From the NCBI RefSeq assembly GCF_011065895.1, contig NZ_JAALCR010000011.1:1-64000 (forward strand): a stretch of DNA of 64,000 nt, written 5' to 3'. Under the pieces are notes generated by a model. That model was given only the letters and a program-made list of their open reading frames with translations. It did not search any database and was not told the DNA's origin. The stretch comes from Paludisphaera rhizosphaerae (GTDB lineage: Bacteria > Planctomycetota > Planctomycetia > Isosphaerales > Isosphaeraceae). Position numbers and translations under genes: made by a program. Shown here piece by piece: positions 50,050-59,248 of the stretch (positions are counted from its first letter, which is position 1; each line of letters opens with the position of its first letter).

Positions 50050-52599
50050 ATGACGGAGGTCCGGACGACGATCGCCGCGGTCTTGCTGGCCGGCTGCTGC
50101 GGGGCTTCGGCCCTCGCGACCGAGCCGCCGACGTTCGAGAAGGACGTCCGGCCGATCTTCAAGACGTATTGCCTGGATTGCCACGGCGGCGACTCCACCA
50201 AGGGGAAGCTCGACCTCCGCCTCCGTCGCTTCGCCGAGAAGGGGGGGACGAGCGGCCCGGCCCTGAACCCGGGGAACGTCGACGACAGCTATCTCCTGGC
50301 CCGGATCCAGGACGGCGAAATGCCGCCGGGAGAGAAGAAAGTTCCCGCCGAGCAGGTCGCCCTCATCGAGCGCTGGATCGCCGCCGGCGCCCCGACGGCT
50401 CGCCCCGAGCCGGAAACCCTCCCCCCCGGCCTGCCGATCACCGAGGAAGACCGCGCCCACTGGGCCTACCAGCCGATGCGAAAGCCCACGCCGCCGGTCG
50501 TGGAAGGGGCTCACGTCCGGACGCCGATCGATGCATTCGTCGCCTCCCGCCTGCGAGAGAAAGGCCTGGGCCTCTCCCCCGACGCCGACCGTCGCACGCT
50601 GATCCGTCGCGCGACCTTCGACCTGACCGGCCTGTCTCCGACCTGGGAGGAAACCCAGGCGTTTGTGGACGACTCGCGGGAAGACGCCTACGAGCGGCTG
50701 ATCGACCGCCTTCTCGCCAGCCCTCAGTACGGCGAACGATGGGGGAGACACTGGCTGGACGTCGCCGGCTACTCCGATTCCGACGGCGACGGCTCCACCG
50801 ACACAGCGCGGCCCTATGCCTACAAGTACCGCGATTACGTGGTCCGCGCGTTCAACGCCGACAAGCCGCTGGACCGCTTCATCGTCGAGCAACTCGCGGG
50901 CGACGAGTTGGTCGATCGAAAGGACGGGATCTCGCCCGATGAGGCTGAGACGCTGGCGGCGACGGGCTTCCTGCGGATGGTCGTCGACGGAACGGCGTCC
51001 GGGGGCGGCGACCTGCCCCTCGCCTCGAACCAGATGGTGGCGGACGCCATCAAGGTCGTCGGCTCGTCCCTGTACGGCCTGACGGTCGGCTGCGCCCAGT
51101 GCCACGACCACCGCTACGACCCGATCTCTCAGGAAGACTACTACCGCCTCCGCGCCGTGTTCGAGCCGGCCTTCGATCCGTCCCATTGGCGAAGGCCCGG
51201 CCAGCGCCTCATCTCCCTTTACACCGACGCCGACCGCGCCAAGGCCGCCGCCGTCGAGGCCGAGGCCGCCCCCCTCCAGAAGGCCGTCTCCGAGAAGCGG
51301 GAGCGGTTCATCGCCGAGGCGATTGAGATCGAGTTGAAGAAGCACCCGGAGCCCGAGCAATCGAAGCTCCGCGAGGCCCGGGCTGAGGCGGCCGACAAGC
51401 GGACTCCGGAGCAGAAACAACTGCTGGCCGACAACCCCAGCCTGAACATCACCTCGGGCGTCCTCTACCAGTACAACGCCAAGGCCGCCGAGGAACTCAA
51501 GAAGGACGATCAGGCCGTCGCCGCGAAGCGTGCGGAGAAGCCGACCGAGGATTTCGTCGCGGTGCTCGACGAGGCTCCCGGCATCCGCCCCGAGACGAAG
51601 ATCTTCCACCGAGGCGACCATCGCCAGCCAACCCGGGCCGTCGCGCCCGGCGACCTTACGATCACGTCGCCCGAAGGCGGGCGATTCGAGGTCGCCGACG
51701 CCGATCCCAAGGCCGGTTCCAGCGGCCGCCGCCTGGCCTTCGCGAAGCGACTGACCGAAGGCCGCCACCCGCTGGTCGCCCGAGCCCTGGCGAACCGAAT
51801 CTGGATGCACCACTTCGGCCGGGGGATCGTCGAGACCCCCAGCGATTTCGGCGCCCTCGGCGGTCGGCCCTCGAATCCGGAACTGCTCGACTGGCTGGCC
51901 TCCGAGTTGGTCGATTCGGGCTGGAGCCTCAAACAATTCCACCGCCTGATCATGACCTCCACGGTCTACCGCCAGTCGTCGCTCCGCGACTCTCAGCGCG
52001 ACCGCATCGACGGCGACGGAGCGCTCCTAAGTCGGTACCCTGTCCGACGGATCGACGCCGAGTCACTGCGAGACGCGGTGCTCCAGGTCGCCGGCCGGCT
52101 GGATCGAATGCCGTTCGGGCCGTCGGTCGAGGTGGTTGAAGACGCTCTGGGGCTGGTCGGCCCTGTCGGGGATACGCCTCGGCGGAGCGTCTACATCCAG
52201 GTCCGCCGTTCGCGGCCGGTGTCGTTCCTCACCGCGTTCGACGCCCCCGTCATGGCCGTCAACTGCGAACGTCGAGTGGAGGCCACGTCGGCTCCGCAGG
52301 CCCTCATGCTGATGAACGGGTCGTTCCTGCTCAAGCACGCGGAGGCCCTGGCCGGGAGGTTGATCGCGGGCGCCCCGGGAGACGATGAGGCGGCCGTCGA
52401 CCGCCGGATCGTCGAGGCCTGGCGAACGACCTACCTTCGCTCTCCCTCCCCCGAGGAGACGGCCGCCGCACGCGAGTATCTCGCCGCCCAGAAGGCCGTT
52501 CTCGACAAGGATCCCGCCGCCAAGGACCGCGACCGGACCGCCCTGGCCGGTCTCTGTCAGCAACTCCTCAACTCCAACGAGTTCCTGTATGTCGATTGA
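50050..52599 (+). CDS. PSCyt1/DUF1549/DUF1553 secreted cytochrome-like protein
   Basis: 849 residues from ATG 50050 (AGGGAGA upstream); an earlier TTG at 49981 is unlikely. Signal peptide (TIAAVLLAGCCGASALA), then a PSCyt1 domain with haem motif CLDCHGG and the MPPGEKK segment (about 25-115). DUF1549 covers about 155-365 (DAFVASRLREKGLGLSPDAD, CAQCHDHRYDP). The middle section is shorter than in the paralogue at 8380-11508. DUF1553 runs about 570-830 (HPLVARALANRIWMHHFGRG, TSAPQALMLMNGSFLLKHA). The CAQCHD within DUF1549 may be a second haem-type site. The stop overlaps the next DUF1501 gene by 11 bases. Confidence 0.93.
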   Translation: MTEVRTTIAAVLLAGCCGASALATEPPTFEKDVRPIFKTYCLDCHGGDSTKGKLDLRLRRFAEKGGTSGPALNPGNVDDSYLLARIQDGEMPPGEKKVPAEQVALIERWIAAGAPTARPEPETLPPGLPITEEDRAHWAYQPMRKPTPPVVEGAHVRTPIDAFVASRLREKGLGLSPDADRRTLIRRATFDLTGLSPTWEETQAFVDDSREDAYERLIDRLLASPQYGERWGRHWLDVAGYSDSDGDGSTDTARPYAYKYRDYVVRAFNADKPLDRFIVEQLAGDELVDRKDGISPDEAETLAATGFLRMVVDGTASGGGDLPLASNQMVADAIKVVGSSLYGLTVGCAQCHDHRYDPISQEDYYRLRAVFEPAFDPSHWRRPGQRLISLYTDADRAKAAAVEAEAAPLQKAVSEKRERFIAEAIEIELKKHPEPEQSKLREARAEAADKRTPEQKQLLADNPSLNITSGVLYQYNAKAAEELKKDDQAVAAKRAEKPTEDFVAVLDEAPGIRPETKIFHRGDHRQPTRAVAPGDLTITSPEGGRFEVADADPKAGSSGRRLAFAKRLTEGRHPLVARALANRIWMHHFGRGIVETPSDFGALGGRPSNPELLDWLASELVDSGWSLKQFHRLIMTSTVYRQSSLRDSQRDRIDGDGALLSRYPVRRIDAESLRDAVLQVAGRLDRMPFGPSVEVVEDALGLVGPVGDTPRRSVYIQVRRSRPVSFLTAFDAPVMAVNCERRVEATSAPQALMLMNGSFLLKHAEALAGRLIAGAPGDDEAAVDRRIVEAWRTTYLRSPSPEETAAAREYLAAQKAVLDKDPAAKDRDRTALAGLCQQLLNSNEFLYVD

Positions 52600-54046
52600 C
52601 CCGCGATACTCGACCCGGCGCTCGTTTCTGGCGAACACGGCCTTCGGCGTCGGCGCCGTGGCCCTCGCACAGCTTTTGAGCGAGGAGAACCTGCTGGCCG
52701 GCCCGAGCAAGGCCCTCCCCGAAAATCATCCCCTGAGCCTGGAGCCCCGGCCTCCCCTGTTCGCGCCCCGGGCGAACGCGATGATCTCGCTGTTCATGCA
52801 CGGCGGTCCGTCGCACGTCGACCTCTTCGACCCCAAGCCGGAACTCTCACGCCAGCACGGCGTCGATTACCAGGGCGAGGTCGGTTTCAGCTTCGTCAAC
52901 CGGGCGAGCAAGAAACTCTTCGGCAGCCCCTGGAAGTTCGCCAAGCATGGGGAGTGCGGAACCGACGTCTCGGAGCTGCTCCCCGAAATCGCGACCTGCG
53001 TCGACGACCTCTGCGTCATCCGCTCCATGCATACCGGCCACAACGGCCATGAGGTCTCGATCCGCTTCTTCCACGGCGGGATCGCGGCCCAGACAGGACG
53101 GCCGACCCTCGGGAGTTGGTTGGTTTACGGCCTTGGGAGCGAGTCGCGCGAGCTGCCGGCCTACATGGTCCTCTCGGATCCGGGCGGCCCACCCGTCGAC
53201 GGCCCCCACAACTGGTCGAGCGGCTACATGCCGCCGCTCTACCAGGGGACCGTCCTCCGCCCCGAGGAGCCTCGGATCCTCAACCTCGATCCGCCGCCGA
53301 AGCTCAAGGGCACCCTCCAGGAGCAGGGTCTGGCGTTCCTCGACCGCCTGAATCGCAGCCATCTGGAACGCCATCCCGGCGAGGCCGAGTTGGAGTCGCG
53401 AATCCACAGCTTCGAGCTTGCCGCCCGAATGCAGACGGCCGCCAAAGAAGCGCTCGACGTTTCGCAGGAGCCCCGTTACATCCAGGAGATGTACGGGCTC
53501 GACGACGACGCCACCCGCGACTATGGCACACGCTGCCTGATCGCCCGCCGGCTGGTCGAACGCGGAGTGCGGTTCGTCCAGATCTTCCTGGGCGGCCAGC
53601 CGTGGGACAACCACAGCAGCCTCAAGACGGGCCTGCCCAACATCTGCCGGCGGACCGACAAGCCCTCGGCCGCATTGGTCAAGGACCTGAAGCAGCGCGG
53701 GCTGCTGGATACGACGCTCGTCCACTGGGGGGGCGAGATCGGCCGCCTGCCGGTCGTCGAGGGCTCGCTGGAAGCCAAGGACGCCGGCCGCGACCACAAC
53801 GGCCAGGGCTTCACGATCTGGATGGCCGGCGGCGGGATCAAGCCGGGGATGACCTTCGGCGCGACCGACGAGGTCGGCCACCGCGCCGTCGAGAACGTCG
53901 TCACCCCCAACGACTTCCAGGCCACCGTCCTCCACCTGTTCGGCCTCGATCACACTCGCCTGGCGTACCAGTCGAGCGGCCGCGCTCAGCGGCTCGTCGA
54001 GAGCGACAAGGCCCGGATCGTGAAGGAAATCCTCCGCAACGCTTGA
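52589..54046 (+). CDS. DUF1501 (sulfatase-like) Tat-exported protein
   Basis: 485 residues. ATG 52589 lies inside the end of the cytochrome gene (11-base overlap), so translation is probably coupled. The leader has STRRSFLANTAFGVGAVALA, a Tat signal. Blocks: ISLFMHGGPSHVDLFDPKPE, RPTLGSWLVYGLGS, VDGPHNWSSGYMPPLYQGTV, LVHWGGEIGRLP, GRDHNGQGF. Third DUF1501 copy in the window and the most divergent of the three (GHNGHEVSIRFFHGG instead of INHDPA). Function unknown. Confidence 0.92.
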   Translation: MSIDPRYSTRRSFLANTAFGVGAVALAQLLSEENLLAGPSKALPENHPLSLEPRPPLFAPRANAMISLFMHGGPSHVDLFDPKPELSRQHGVDYQGEVGFSFVNRASKKLFGSPWKFAKHGECGTDVSELLPEIATCVDDLCVIRSMHTGHNGHEVSIRFFHGGIAAQTGRPTLGSWLVYGLGSESRELPAYMVLSDPGGPPVDGPHNWSSGYMPPLYQGTVLRPEEPRILNLDPPPKLKGTLQEQGLAFLDRLNRSHLERHPGEAELESRIHSFELAARMQTAAKEALDVSQEPRYIQEMYGLDDDATRDYGTRCLIARRLVERGVRFVQIFLGGQPWDNHSSLKTGLPNICRRTDKPSAALVKDLKQRGLLDTTLVHWGGEIGRLPVVEGSLEAKDAGRDHNGQGFTIWMAGGGIKPGMTFGATDEVGHRAVENVVTPNDFQATVLHLFGLDHTRLAYQSSGRAQRLVESDKARIVKEILRNA

Positions 54047-54068
54047 ATCCACGAAGGAATCGTTAAAC

Positions 54069-55427
54069 ATGCTTCGAAGGCTCGCAGCCCTCGCGATCGC
54101 CATTCTGATCCCCTGCTCCGCCTTCGCGGACGCCCCGGCATTGAAGGCTGGGGTCTTCTCGGTGGACGCATCGCCGCCGGTCGGCAGTCCACTGACCTAT
54201 GACCCAACCCAAGGGACGGCCCATCCGCTGAGTTGCAAGGGCGTCGTCCTGATCGGCGCGGGCGAGCCCGTCGTCCTCTGCGCGCTGGACTGGATCGGCG
54301 TGGCCAACGACGGCCAGCGCGAGTTCCGCCAGGCCCTGGCGAAGGCCGCCGGCACGACGCCCGACCGCGTGGAGATCCACACGCTCCACCAGCACGACGC
54401 CCCCATCTGCGACTTCTCCGCTGACGCGATCCTCGCCGAGCAAGGGATCAATCGCGACTACTTCGACGCCCCCCTGGCCCGCGACATGATCGCCCGCACC
54501 GCAGCGGCCGTCCAGAAGGCCGGCGCCGACGCCCGCCCCATCACCCAGATCGGCCTCGGCGAGGGCGTCGTCGAGAAGGTTGCGTCCAACCGCCGGGTTT
54601 TGGACGCCGCCGGCAAGAAGGTGGAGCACGTCCGCTATTCGGCGACCAAGGACCCCAAGGTCCGCGACAAGCCCGAGGGCCTGATCGATCCGAAGCTGAA
54701 GATGATCAGCCTCTGGGAAGGCGACAAGCCGGTGGCCGTGTTGACGTTCTACGCCACGCATCCCCAGAGCTATTACCGGACGGGACTGGCCAACCCGGAC
54801 TTCCCGGGCATCGCCCGTGACCAGCGCCAGGAGAAGACGGGCGTCTTCCACGTTCACTTCAACGGAGCCGGCGGCAACATCACGGCGGGCAAGTACAACG
54901 ACGGCGCTCACGAGAATCGCCAGATCCTCGCCGACCGCGTCGCGGCCGGAATGGACCGGGCCTGGAACTCGACCGTCAAGTCGACGGTGACCGCCGGCGA
55001 TCTCGGCTGGAAGACGCTTCAGGTCAAGCTCCCCGTCGACCCTGAGCTCGACGAGACGAAGCTCATCGAAATCGTCGCCGACAAGTCCAAGACGGGCCGC
55101 GAACGGTGGAAGGCCGCCTGCGAGCTGGCCTGGGTCCGTCGCTGCAAGGCCGGTGAAACGGTCGACGCCTCGTGCTTGAAGCTCGGCGATTCGAGGACGC
55201 TCTTCATGCCCGGCGAGTTGTTCATCGAGTACCAGCTCGCCGCCCAGAAGCAGCGTCCCGACCTCTTCGTCGCCATGGCCGCCTACGGCGACTACGGCCC
55301 CGGCTACATCGGCGTGGAAAACGCCTACCCCCAGGGGGGCTATGAGACGAGCCACCACGTCTCGCTGGTCGCTCCTGGGGTTGAGGCGGTTTTGATGCAG
55401 GCGATCAAGACGCTGCTGAGCGATTGA
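54069..55427 (+). CDS. Secreted neutral/alkaline ceramidase-like protein
   Basis: 452 residues, AAGGA upstream of ATG 54069. Signal peptide (RLAALAIAILIPCSAFA), then a domain like the N-terminal catalytic part of neutral/alkaline ceramidases: KAGVFSVDASPPVGSPL, IHTLHQHDAPIC (zinc-binding histidines), FYATHPQSYYRTGLANPDFP, HFNGAGGNITAGKYNDGA, FMPGELFIEYQLAAQ, YGPGYIGVENAYPQGGYE. It lacks the C-terminal immunoglobulin-like domain of true ceramidases. Planctomycetes carry many such proteins, and the substrate is not necessarily ceramide. It may share a transcript with the upstream DUF1501 gene (22-base gap) and overlaps the convergent HAD gene by 23 bases. Confidence 0.85.
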   Translation: MLRRLAALAIAILIPCSAFADAPALKAGVFSVDASPPVGSPLTYDPTQGTAHPLSCKGVVLIGAGEPVVLCALDWIGVANDGQREFRQALAKAAGTTPDRVEIHTLHQHDAPICDFSADAILAEQGINRDYFDAPLARDMIARTAAAVQKAGADARPITQIGLGEGVVEKVASNRRVLDAAGKKVEHVRYSATKDPKVRDKPEGLIDPKLKMISLWEGDKPVAVLTFYATHPQSYYRTGLANPDFPGIARDQRQEKTGVFHVHFNGAGGNITAGKYNDGAHENRQILADRVAAGMDRAWNSTVKSTVTAGDLGWKTLQVKLPVDPELDETKLIEIVADKSKTGRERWKAACELAWVRRCKAGETVDASCLKLGDSRTLFMPGELFIEYQLAAQKQRPDLFVAMAAYGDYGPGYIGVENAYPQGGYETSHHVSLVAPGVEAVLMQAIKTLLSD

Positions 55428-56094
55428 CCGCCGCGACGCCCAACGGTGATTCATCGTAATTGTCGAACAGGTCGGCGACGTCGTTATAAACGGCGATCGC
55501 GCCGGCCAGTTCCTCAGCCTCCCAGCCGCCCGATCGGACGGCGATCACCGCCACCCCGGCTCGTGCCGCGGCCTGGACGTCGTAAGGCGTATCACCAAGC
55601 ATGACGACTCGATCCGCCGGCAGGCCGAGCTTCTCCACCGCCGCGACGACGATGTCCGGGTCGGGCTTGGAGTTCTCGGCGTCGTCGGAGGAGGTCTGCG
55701 CCTCGATCAGATCGGCGATTCGGGCGATCTTGAGGAGCGCTTTCAACTCATCGGTCTTGGCTGAACTGGCGACGCCGATTCTAAGCCCGTCCTCCTTCAT
55801 GCGCTGGATGAGATCGCGGGCGGCGGGGAAACCGTGAAGCGTTGGGACGAGTTGTTCGAGGAAGAAATCGGCGCGATCTTCATTGATCGCCATGGCCGTT
55901 GGATCGTCTTCCTTCAAGCCGACGAGTTCCATGACCATCTTGTCCCCGCCTTTGCCGATTCGCTCGCGAATCTCGGGGAAGGTAACCTTGTAGCCGTGGG
56001 CGTCGAACGCGCGCAGCCAGGCCTCGGCGTGGGCGTCGTTACTGTCGATCAGGGTTCCGTCGACGTCGAAAAGGACGCCTTCGAAGGGCAGCAT
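55405..56094 (-). CDS. HAD-superfamily phosphatase (subfamily IA)
   Basis: 229 residues from ATG 56094, GGAG eight bases upstream; the frame starts at 56169. HAD motif I is FDVDGTLIDSNDAH (two nucleophile-region aspartates), motif II VASSAK, motif III lysine near SKPDPD and motif IV MLGDTPYDVQAA. A helical cap lies between about 20 and 85. It resembles phosphoglycolate phosphatase/beta-phosphoglucomutase-like enzymes; the substrate cannot be assigned. The 3' end overlaps the ceramidase-like gene. Confidence 0.9.
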   Translation of the reverse strand: MLPFEGVLFDVDGTLIDSNDAHAEAWLRAFDAHGYKVTFPEIRERIGKGGDKMVMELVGLKEDDPTAMAINEDRADFFLEQLVPTLHGFPAARDLIQRMKEDGLRIGVASSAKTDELKALLKIARIADLIEAQTSSDDAENSKPDPDIVVAAVEKLGLPADRVVMLGDTPYDVQAAARAGVAVIAVRSGGWEAEELAGAIAVYNDVADLFDNYDESPLGVAAVNRSAAS

Positions 56095-56165
56095 GACATC
56101 GACTCCTGAACAAGAAATCAGAACAGATCCCTTGTCAGGAAAGCCAAAGCAAATGCCGCGCCCGT

Positions 56166-56831
56166 TCAACGCCCCCCGGCCAGAAGACTCACGACTTCCA
56201 TTGGCTCGGTGACGATCACCGCGGCACCGTGGGCCTTCAACTCCTCGACGCTACGGAACCCCCAGGCTGCGCCGACGGCCAGCATCCCCGCGCGGACGGC
56301 CGTCGTCATGTCGACGGAGGTATCCCCCAGGTAGAGCACGTCGGCCGCGTCGACGCCCATGAGTTCCGCCGCCTCGAAAGCTCCGGCAGGGTCGGGCTTT
56401 CGGGGAACGCCCTCGCGCTGTCCAAGCACGGCGGCGAACGACCAGGAAGCGAGAAACCGCTCCACGCATTTGCGCGTGAACACATCCGGCTTGTTCGACA
56501 GGACGGCGATCGGGATGGAATGCGCCGTCAGGGCGTCGAGGAGTTCGGCGATCCCCGGATAAGGCCGGCTGGCGACGTCCCAGCCGGCGTCGTAGATCCG
56601 GGCGAAGGCCGCAACGCATCGCGAAACGACCTCGGGGTCGTTCGCGGCGGCGGCCGGCAGGGCCCGCTGAAAGAGGACGGCCACGCCGTCGCCGATGAAC
56701 TGGCGGTAGGCCGAGATGGGCTGTTCGGGAAAGCCCCCCTCCTGGAGCGCCTGGTTGGCGGAGCGACCGATGTCGTCCAGGGTGTCCAGGAGGGTCCCGT
56801 CGAGGTCGAAGAGGACGGCGCGAGGAGGCAT
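56166..56831 (-). CDS. HAD-superfamily phosphatase, phosphoglycolate phosphatase-like
   Basis: 221 residues, GAGGA directly upstream of the ATG. Motif I FDLDGTLLDTLDDIGRSANQ, motif II VLSNKPD, motif III KPDPAGAFEAAE, motif IV LYLGDTSVDMTTAVRAGM. The cap and SNKP motif are those of Gph-type enzymes that clear 2-phosphoglycolate. It lies 71 bases upstream of the other HAD gene on the same strand, but they are not close paralogues. Confidence 0.9.
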   Translation of the reverse strand: MPPRAVLFDLDGTLLDTLDDIGRSANQALQEGGFPEQPISAYRQFIGDGVAVLFQRALPAAAANDPEVVSRCVAAFARIYDAGWDVASRPYPGIAELLDALTAHSIPIAVLSNKPDVFTRKCVERFLASWSFAAVLGQREGVPRKPDPAGAFEAAELMGVDAADVLYLGDTSVDMTTAVRAGMLAVGAAWGFRSVEELKAHGAAVIVTEPMEVVSLLAGGR

Positions 56832-56885
56832 GGCGGCCGGGTGATCCGTGGGTGGGTGGGAGTCGATCGGGCCCGGCCGCGCGAC

Positions 56886-58073
56886 TCACGCGAACTGGGG
56901 CACCTTCAGGGTCTCGCCGTCCTTGAGGGCGGATTGGTGGGCGATCGCGCCGGGGACGGTCATGTTGAGCGCGGCGGCGATGTCGACCATCGGCTTCCGC
57001 TTCTCCAGGATGGCCGTGATGAACTCGTCGGTCAAGTAACCGTGCGAGCCGCCGTGGCCGCCGGGATTCATCTGGGGCGGCAGCGCGGGCCGCGCAAGAT
57101 CCGGCAGCTTCTGCTCTTCGCCATGGTAGTTCATCCCCACCATGAAGCCCCGCTGGCCGTAGACGCGGCCTGTCTCGCTTCCCGGGACGTACGTATCCCA
57201 CGAGACGCCGATCCGCGCCATGCCCCCTTCGCTCGTCCGGAAGAGGCCGATCTCAGTGCCGAAGGGATTGTCGTACTTGTTGCTCTGGAACTTCTTCATG
57301 ATGCTGGGCATCGCCTTGCACGTCACGTCGACAAGGCTCCCGCCCGACACGACGACGTAGTAAGCCGAGGCGTGCGTCGGATACCACTGCGGCGGCAGGC
57401 CGACACGCCACTCGCGGTACGAGGGAATCTGCTCGACGCTGTGGTGGTAGTATTCGCCCTCGGTGTAGACCAGCTTGCCGAAGCCGCCGGCCCGATAGAC
57501 CTGGCGCATGGCGTAGCAGTCCTCGTGGAAGGCCGAGGTCTCAAACATCATGTACGTCCGGCCGCTCGTCTTCACCGCGTCGTACAGTTCGTGGGCCTCG
57601 TCCACCGAGCCGAACACCGCCGGCACCGCCGACGCAACGTGCTTGCCATGCTTCAGGGCCTCGATGGCGTGCTTTGCGTGGCTGGGGGCGTCGGTCGCGA
57701 TGAAGACGGCCTCGATCGTGTCGTCCTTCACCAACTCCTCAAGCGAGGGGTACGTCTTCTCGCAACGGCAGACCTTCGCCAGCTCGGCGCAACGGTCGGG
57801 GAAGAGGTCGCTGACGGCCGCCACGGTCACGTTGGGGTGATCCTGGAACCCGAACGCCGCGCCGAACTTGCAGACCCCGTAGCCGATGATCCCCACCCGG
57901 ATCTTCCGATCCGACACCGGCCTCCACACCTTGGACGAACGGGCCGACGTTTTGACCCCTTCCGCCCCCAGGATCTCCGCCCCCGGCGACTGCTGACCTC
58001 TGGCCGAACCAGCCGCCAGAAGCGCCAACGATCCGGCTCCAACCGACTCCAGAAAACCACGACGCGACGACAT
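56886..58073 (-). CDS. Tat-exported Gfo/Idh/MocA oxidoreductase
   Basis: 395 residues. The leader SSRRGFLESVGAGSLALLAA is a twin-arginine signal, common for planctomycetal members that carry NAD(P) to the periplasm. Rossmann start KIRVGIIGYGVCKFGAAFG (about 58-76), then EAVFIATDAPSHAKHAIEAL and KHVASAVPAVF in place of the usual EKP motif. The C-terminal sheet has GLFRTSEGGMARIGVSWDTY. The typical EKP lysine is missing, so classic dehydrogenase chemistry is doubtful. Confidence 0.88.
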   Translation of the reverse strand: MSSRRGFLESVGAGSLALLAAGSARGQQSPGAEILGAEGVKTSARSSKVWRPVSDRKIRVGIIGYGVCKFGAAFGFQDHPNVTVAAVSDLFPDRCAELAKVCRCEKTYPSLEELVKDDTIEAVFIATDAPSHAKHAIEALKHGKHVASAVPAVFGSVDEAHELYDAVKTSGRTYMMFETSAFHEDCYAMRQVYRAGGFGKLVYTEGEYYHHSVEQIPSYREWRVGLPPQWYPTHASAYYVVVSGGSLVDVTCKAMPSIMKKFQSNKYDNPFGTEIGLFRTSEGGMARIGVSWDTYVPGSETGRVYGQRGFMVGMNYHGEEQKLPDLARPALPPQMNPGGHGGSHGYLTDEFITAILEKRKPMVDIAAALNMTVPGAIAHQSALKDGETLKVPQFA

Positions 58074-58169
58074 CTCAGGCTCCTTTCCCGGGAGAGGACT
58101 GCTTCAGACCGCCTGATGGTAAAACAAGAATTCAACCTACGCCAGGCGGGTCCTAAGCAACCTTGCGGA

Positions 58170-58664
58170 TCAGGCGAGCGGGCGCGAGAAGAAGAGGGCG
58201 TGCGTGCTGTCGTTGTAGGGATCGGTCTCCTCGAAACCGAAGGACCGATAAAGCTCCACGGCTCGGGCCATCTCGGGGGTCGAGTCGAGGACCATGCGGC
58301 GATGGCCGAGGCGCGTCGCGTGCTGGACGATCGCCGCGATGAGGAGCTTCCCCAGGCCGATCGATCGGTAGTCCGGGGCGACGTAGAGCCGCTTCATCTC
58401 GCAGACGCCGTCGCCGAGGTCGCGAACGGCCACGCAGCCGGCGGAAAGGCCCGCGACGGTCGCTAGCAGCAGGCCGCCCGAGGGACCGGCGTAGCGACCG
58501 GGGAGATTGGCCAACTCCTCGTCGAAGCGCTGGATGCGTAGGTTGTCGGCGATCGTCGGGGCGAACTCCTCGGCGTAGTCCTGGAGCAATCGGCGGACGG
58601 CTTCCAGATCGCCTGGTTCGGTGGCTTCCCGGATCTCCACCTGGTCGCGATGCTCAGCGCTCAT
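58170..58664 (-). CDS. GNAT family N-acetyltransferase
   Basis: 164 residues. Acetyl-CoA-dependent GNAT fold: KRLYVAPDYRSIGLGKLLIA carries the R/Q-x-x-G-x-G/A acetyl-CoA loop (here RSIGLGK), followed by GHRRMVLDSTPEMARAVELY and YRSFGFEETDPYN. The ATG overlaps the end of the PPOX gene by 11 bases, so it is the last gene of the five-gene operon 61466 to 58170. Substrate unknown; small-molecule or protein amine acetylation is possible. Confidence 0.9.
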   Translation of the reverse strand: MSAEHRDQVEIREATEPGDLEAVRRLLQDYAEEFAPTIADNLRIQRFDEELANLPGRYAGPSGGLLLATVAGLSAGCVAVRDLGDGVCEMKRLYVAPDYRSIGLGKLLIAAIVQHATRLGHRRMVLDSTPEMARAVELYRSFGFEETDPYNDSTHALFFSRPLA

Positions 58665-59223
58665 CGGCCGTCGCCTCCGATGGTTCGAGGCCCGGGAGAC
58701 CGTCGATGCTCGCGACGTTCTTCTGGCGACGGTAGGCTTCCAGGCCGTCCTCGCCCTTCTTGACGGCGAAGTCGATGAGCTGGGTGCGCTCGCCCTGGTA
58801 GTCGTAGAGCGGTATGGAGAAGCCGCAGGAATCGGCGATCCGCTCCACCTCCAGCACGATCACGGCGCGAGCGCCGGGGGTGTCGGGGAAGCGAGGAGAG
58901 AGCGTCGCCCACTCGTCGTCGCGAGGCTCGACGACTCGTCCTCGGCCCTGGAGCCGGAGGATTAGGGGACGGCCCTCGAAGGCGCAGAACATGATGGTCA
59001 TCCGACCGTTCTCGCGGAGGTGGGCGATCGTCTCCACGCCGCTGCCGGTCAGGTCCAGATAGCCGACCGTCTTCGGCCCCAGGACTCGAAACGTGTCGTG
59101 TCCCTTGGGTGAGACGTTGAGCCGACCGTCCGGGTTGTTGGGCGCGGTCCCCACGAAGAACATGCGCTGGTCGGCGATGAACCGGGCCAGCTTCTCGTCA
59201 ATCTCCTCGTAAACCTTGCCCAT
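58654..59223 (-). CDS. Pyridoxamine 5'-phosphate oxidase family protein
   Basis: 189 residues. Split-barrel flavin-binding protein: FFVGTAPNNPDGRLNVSPKG, TVGYLDLTGSGVETIAHLRE and RMTIMFCAFEGRPLILRLQG are typical of PPOX-class FMN or F420 proteins rather than true PdxH. It sits 25 bases after the DinB-like gene and overlaps the GNAT gene by 11 bases. The substrate is unknown; a role in reducing or sequestering a small molecule is a guess. Confidence 0.88.
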   Translation of the reverse strand: MGKVYEEIDEKLARFIADQRMFFVGTAPNNPDGRLNVSPKGHDTFRVLGPKTVGYLDLTGSGVETIAHLRENGRMTIMFCAFEGRPLILRLQGRGRVVEPRDDEWATLSPRFPDTPGARAVIVLEVERIADSCGFSIPLYDYQGERTQLIDFAVKKGEDGLEAYRRQKNVASIDGLPGLEPSEATADER

Positions 59224-59248
59224 CGTGTCCTCTCGTCGCGTGGTCCGT

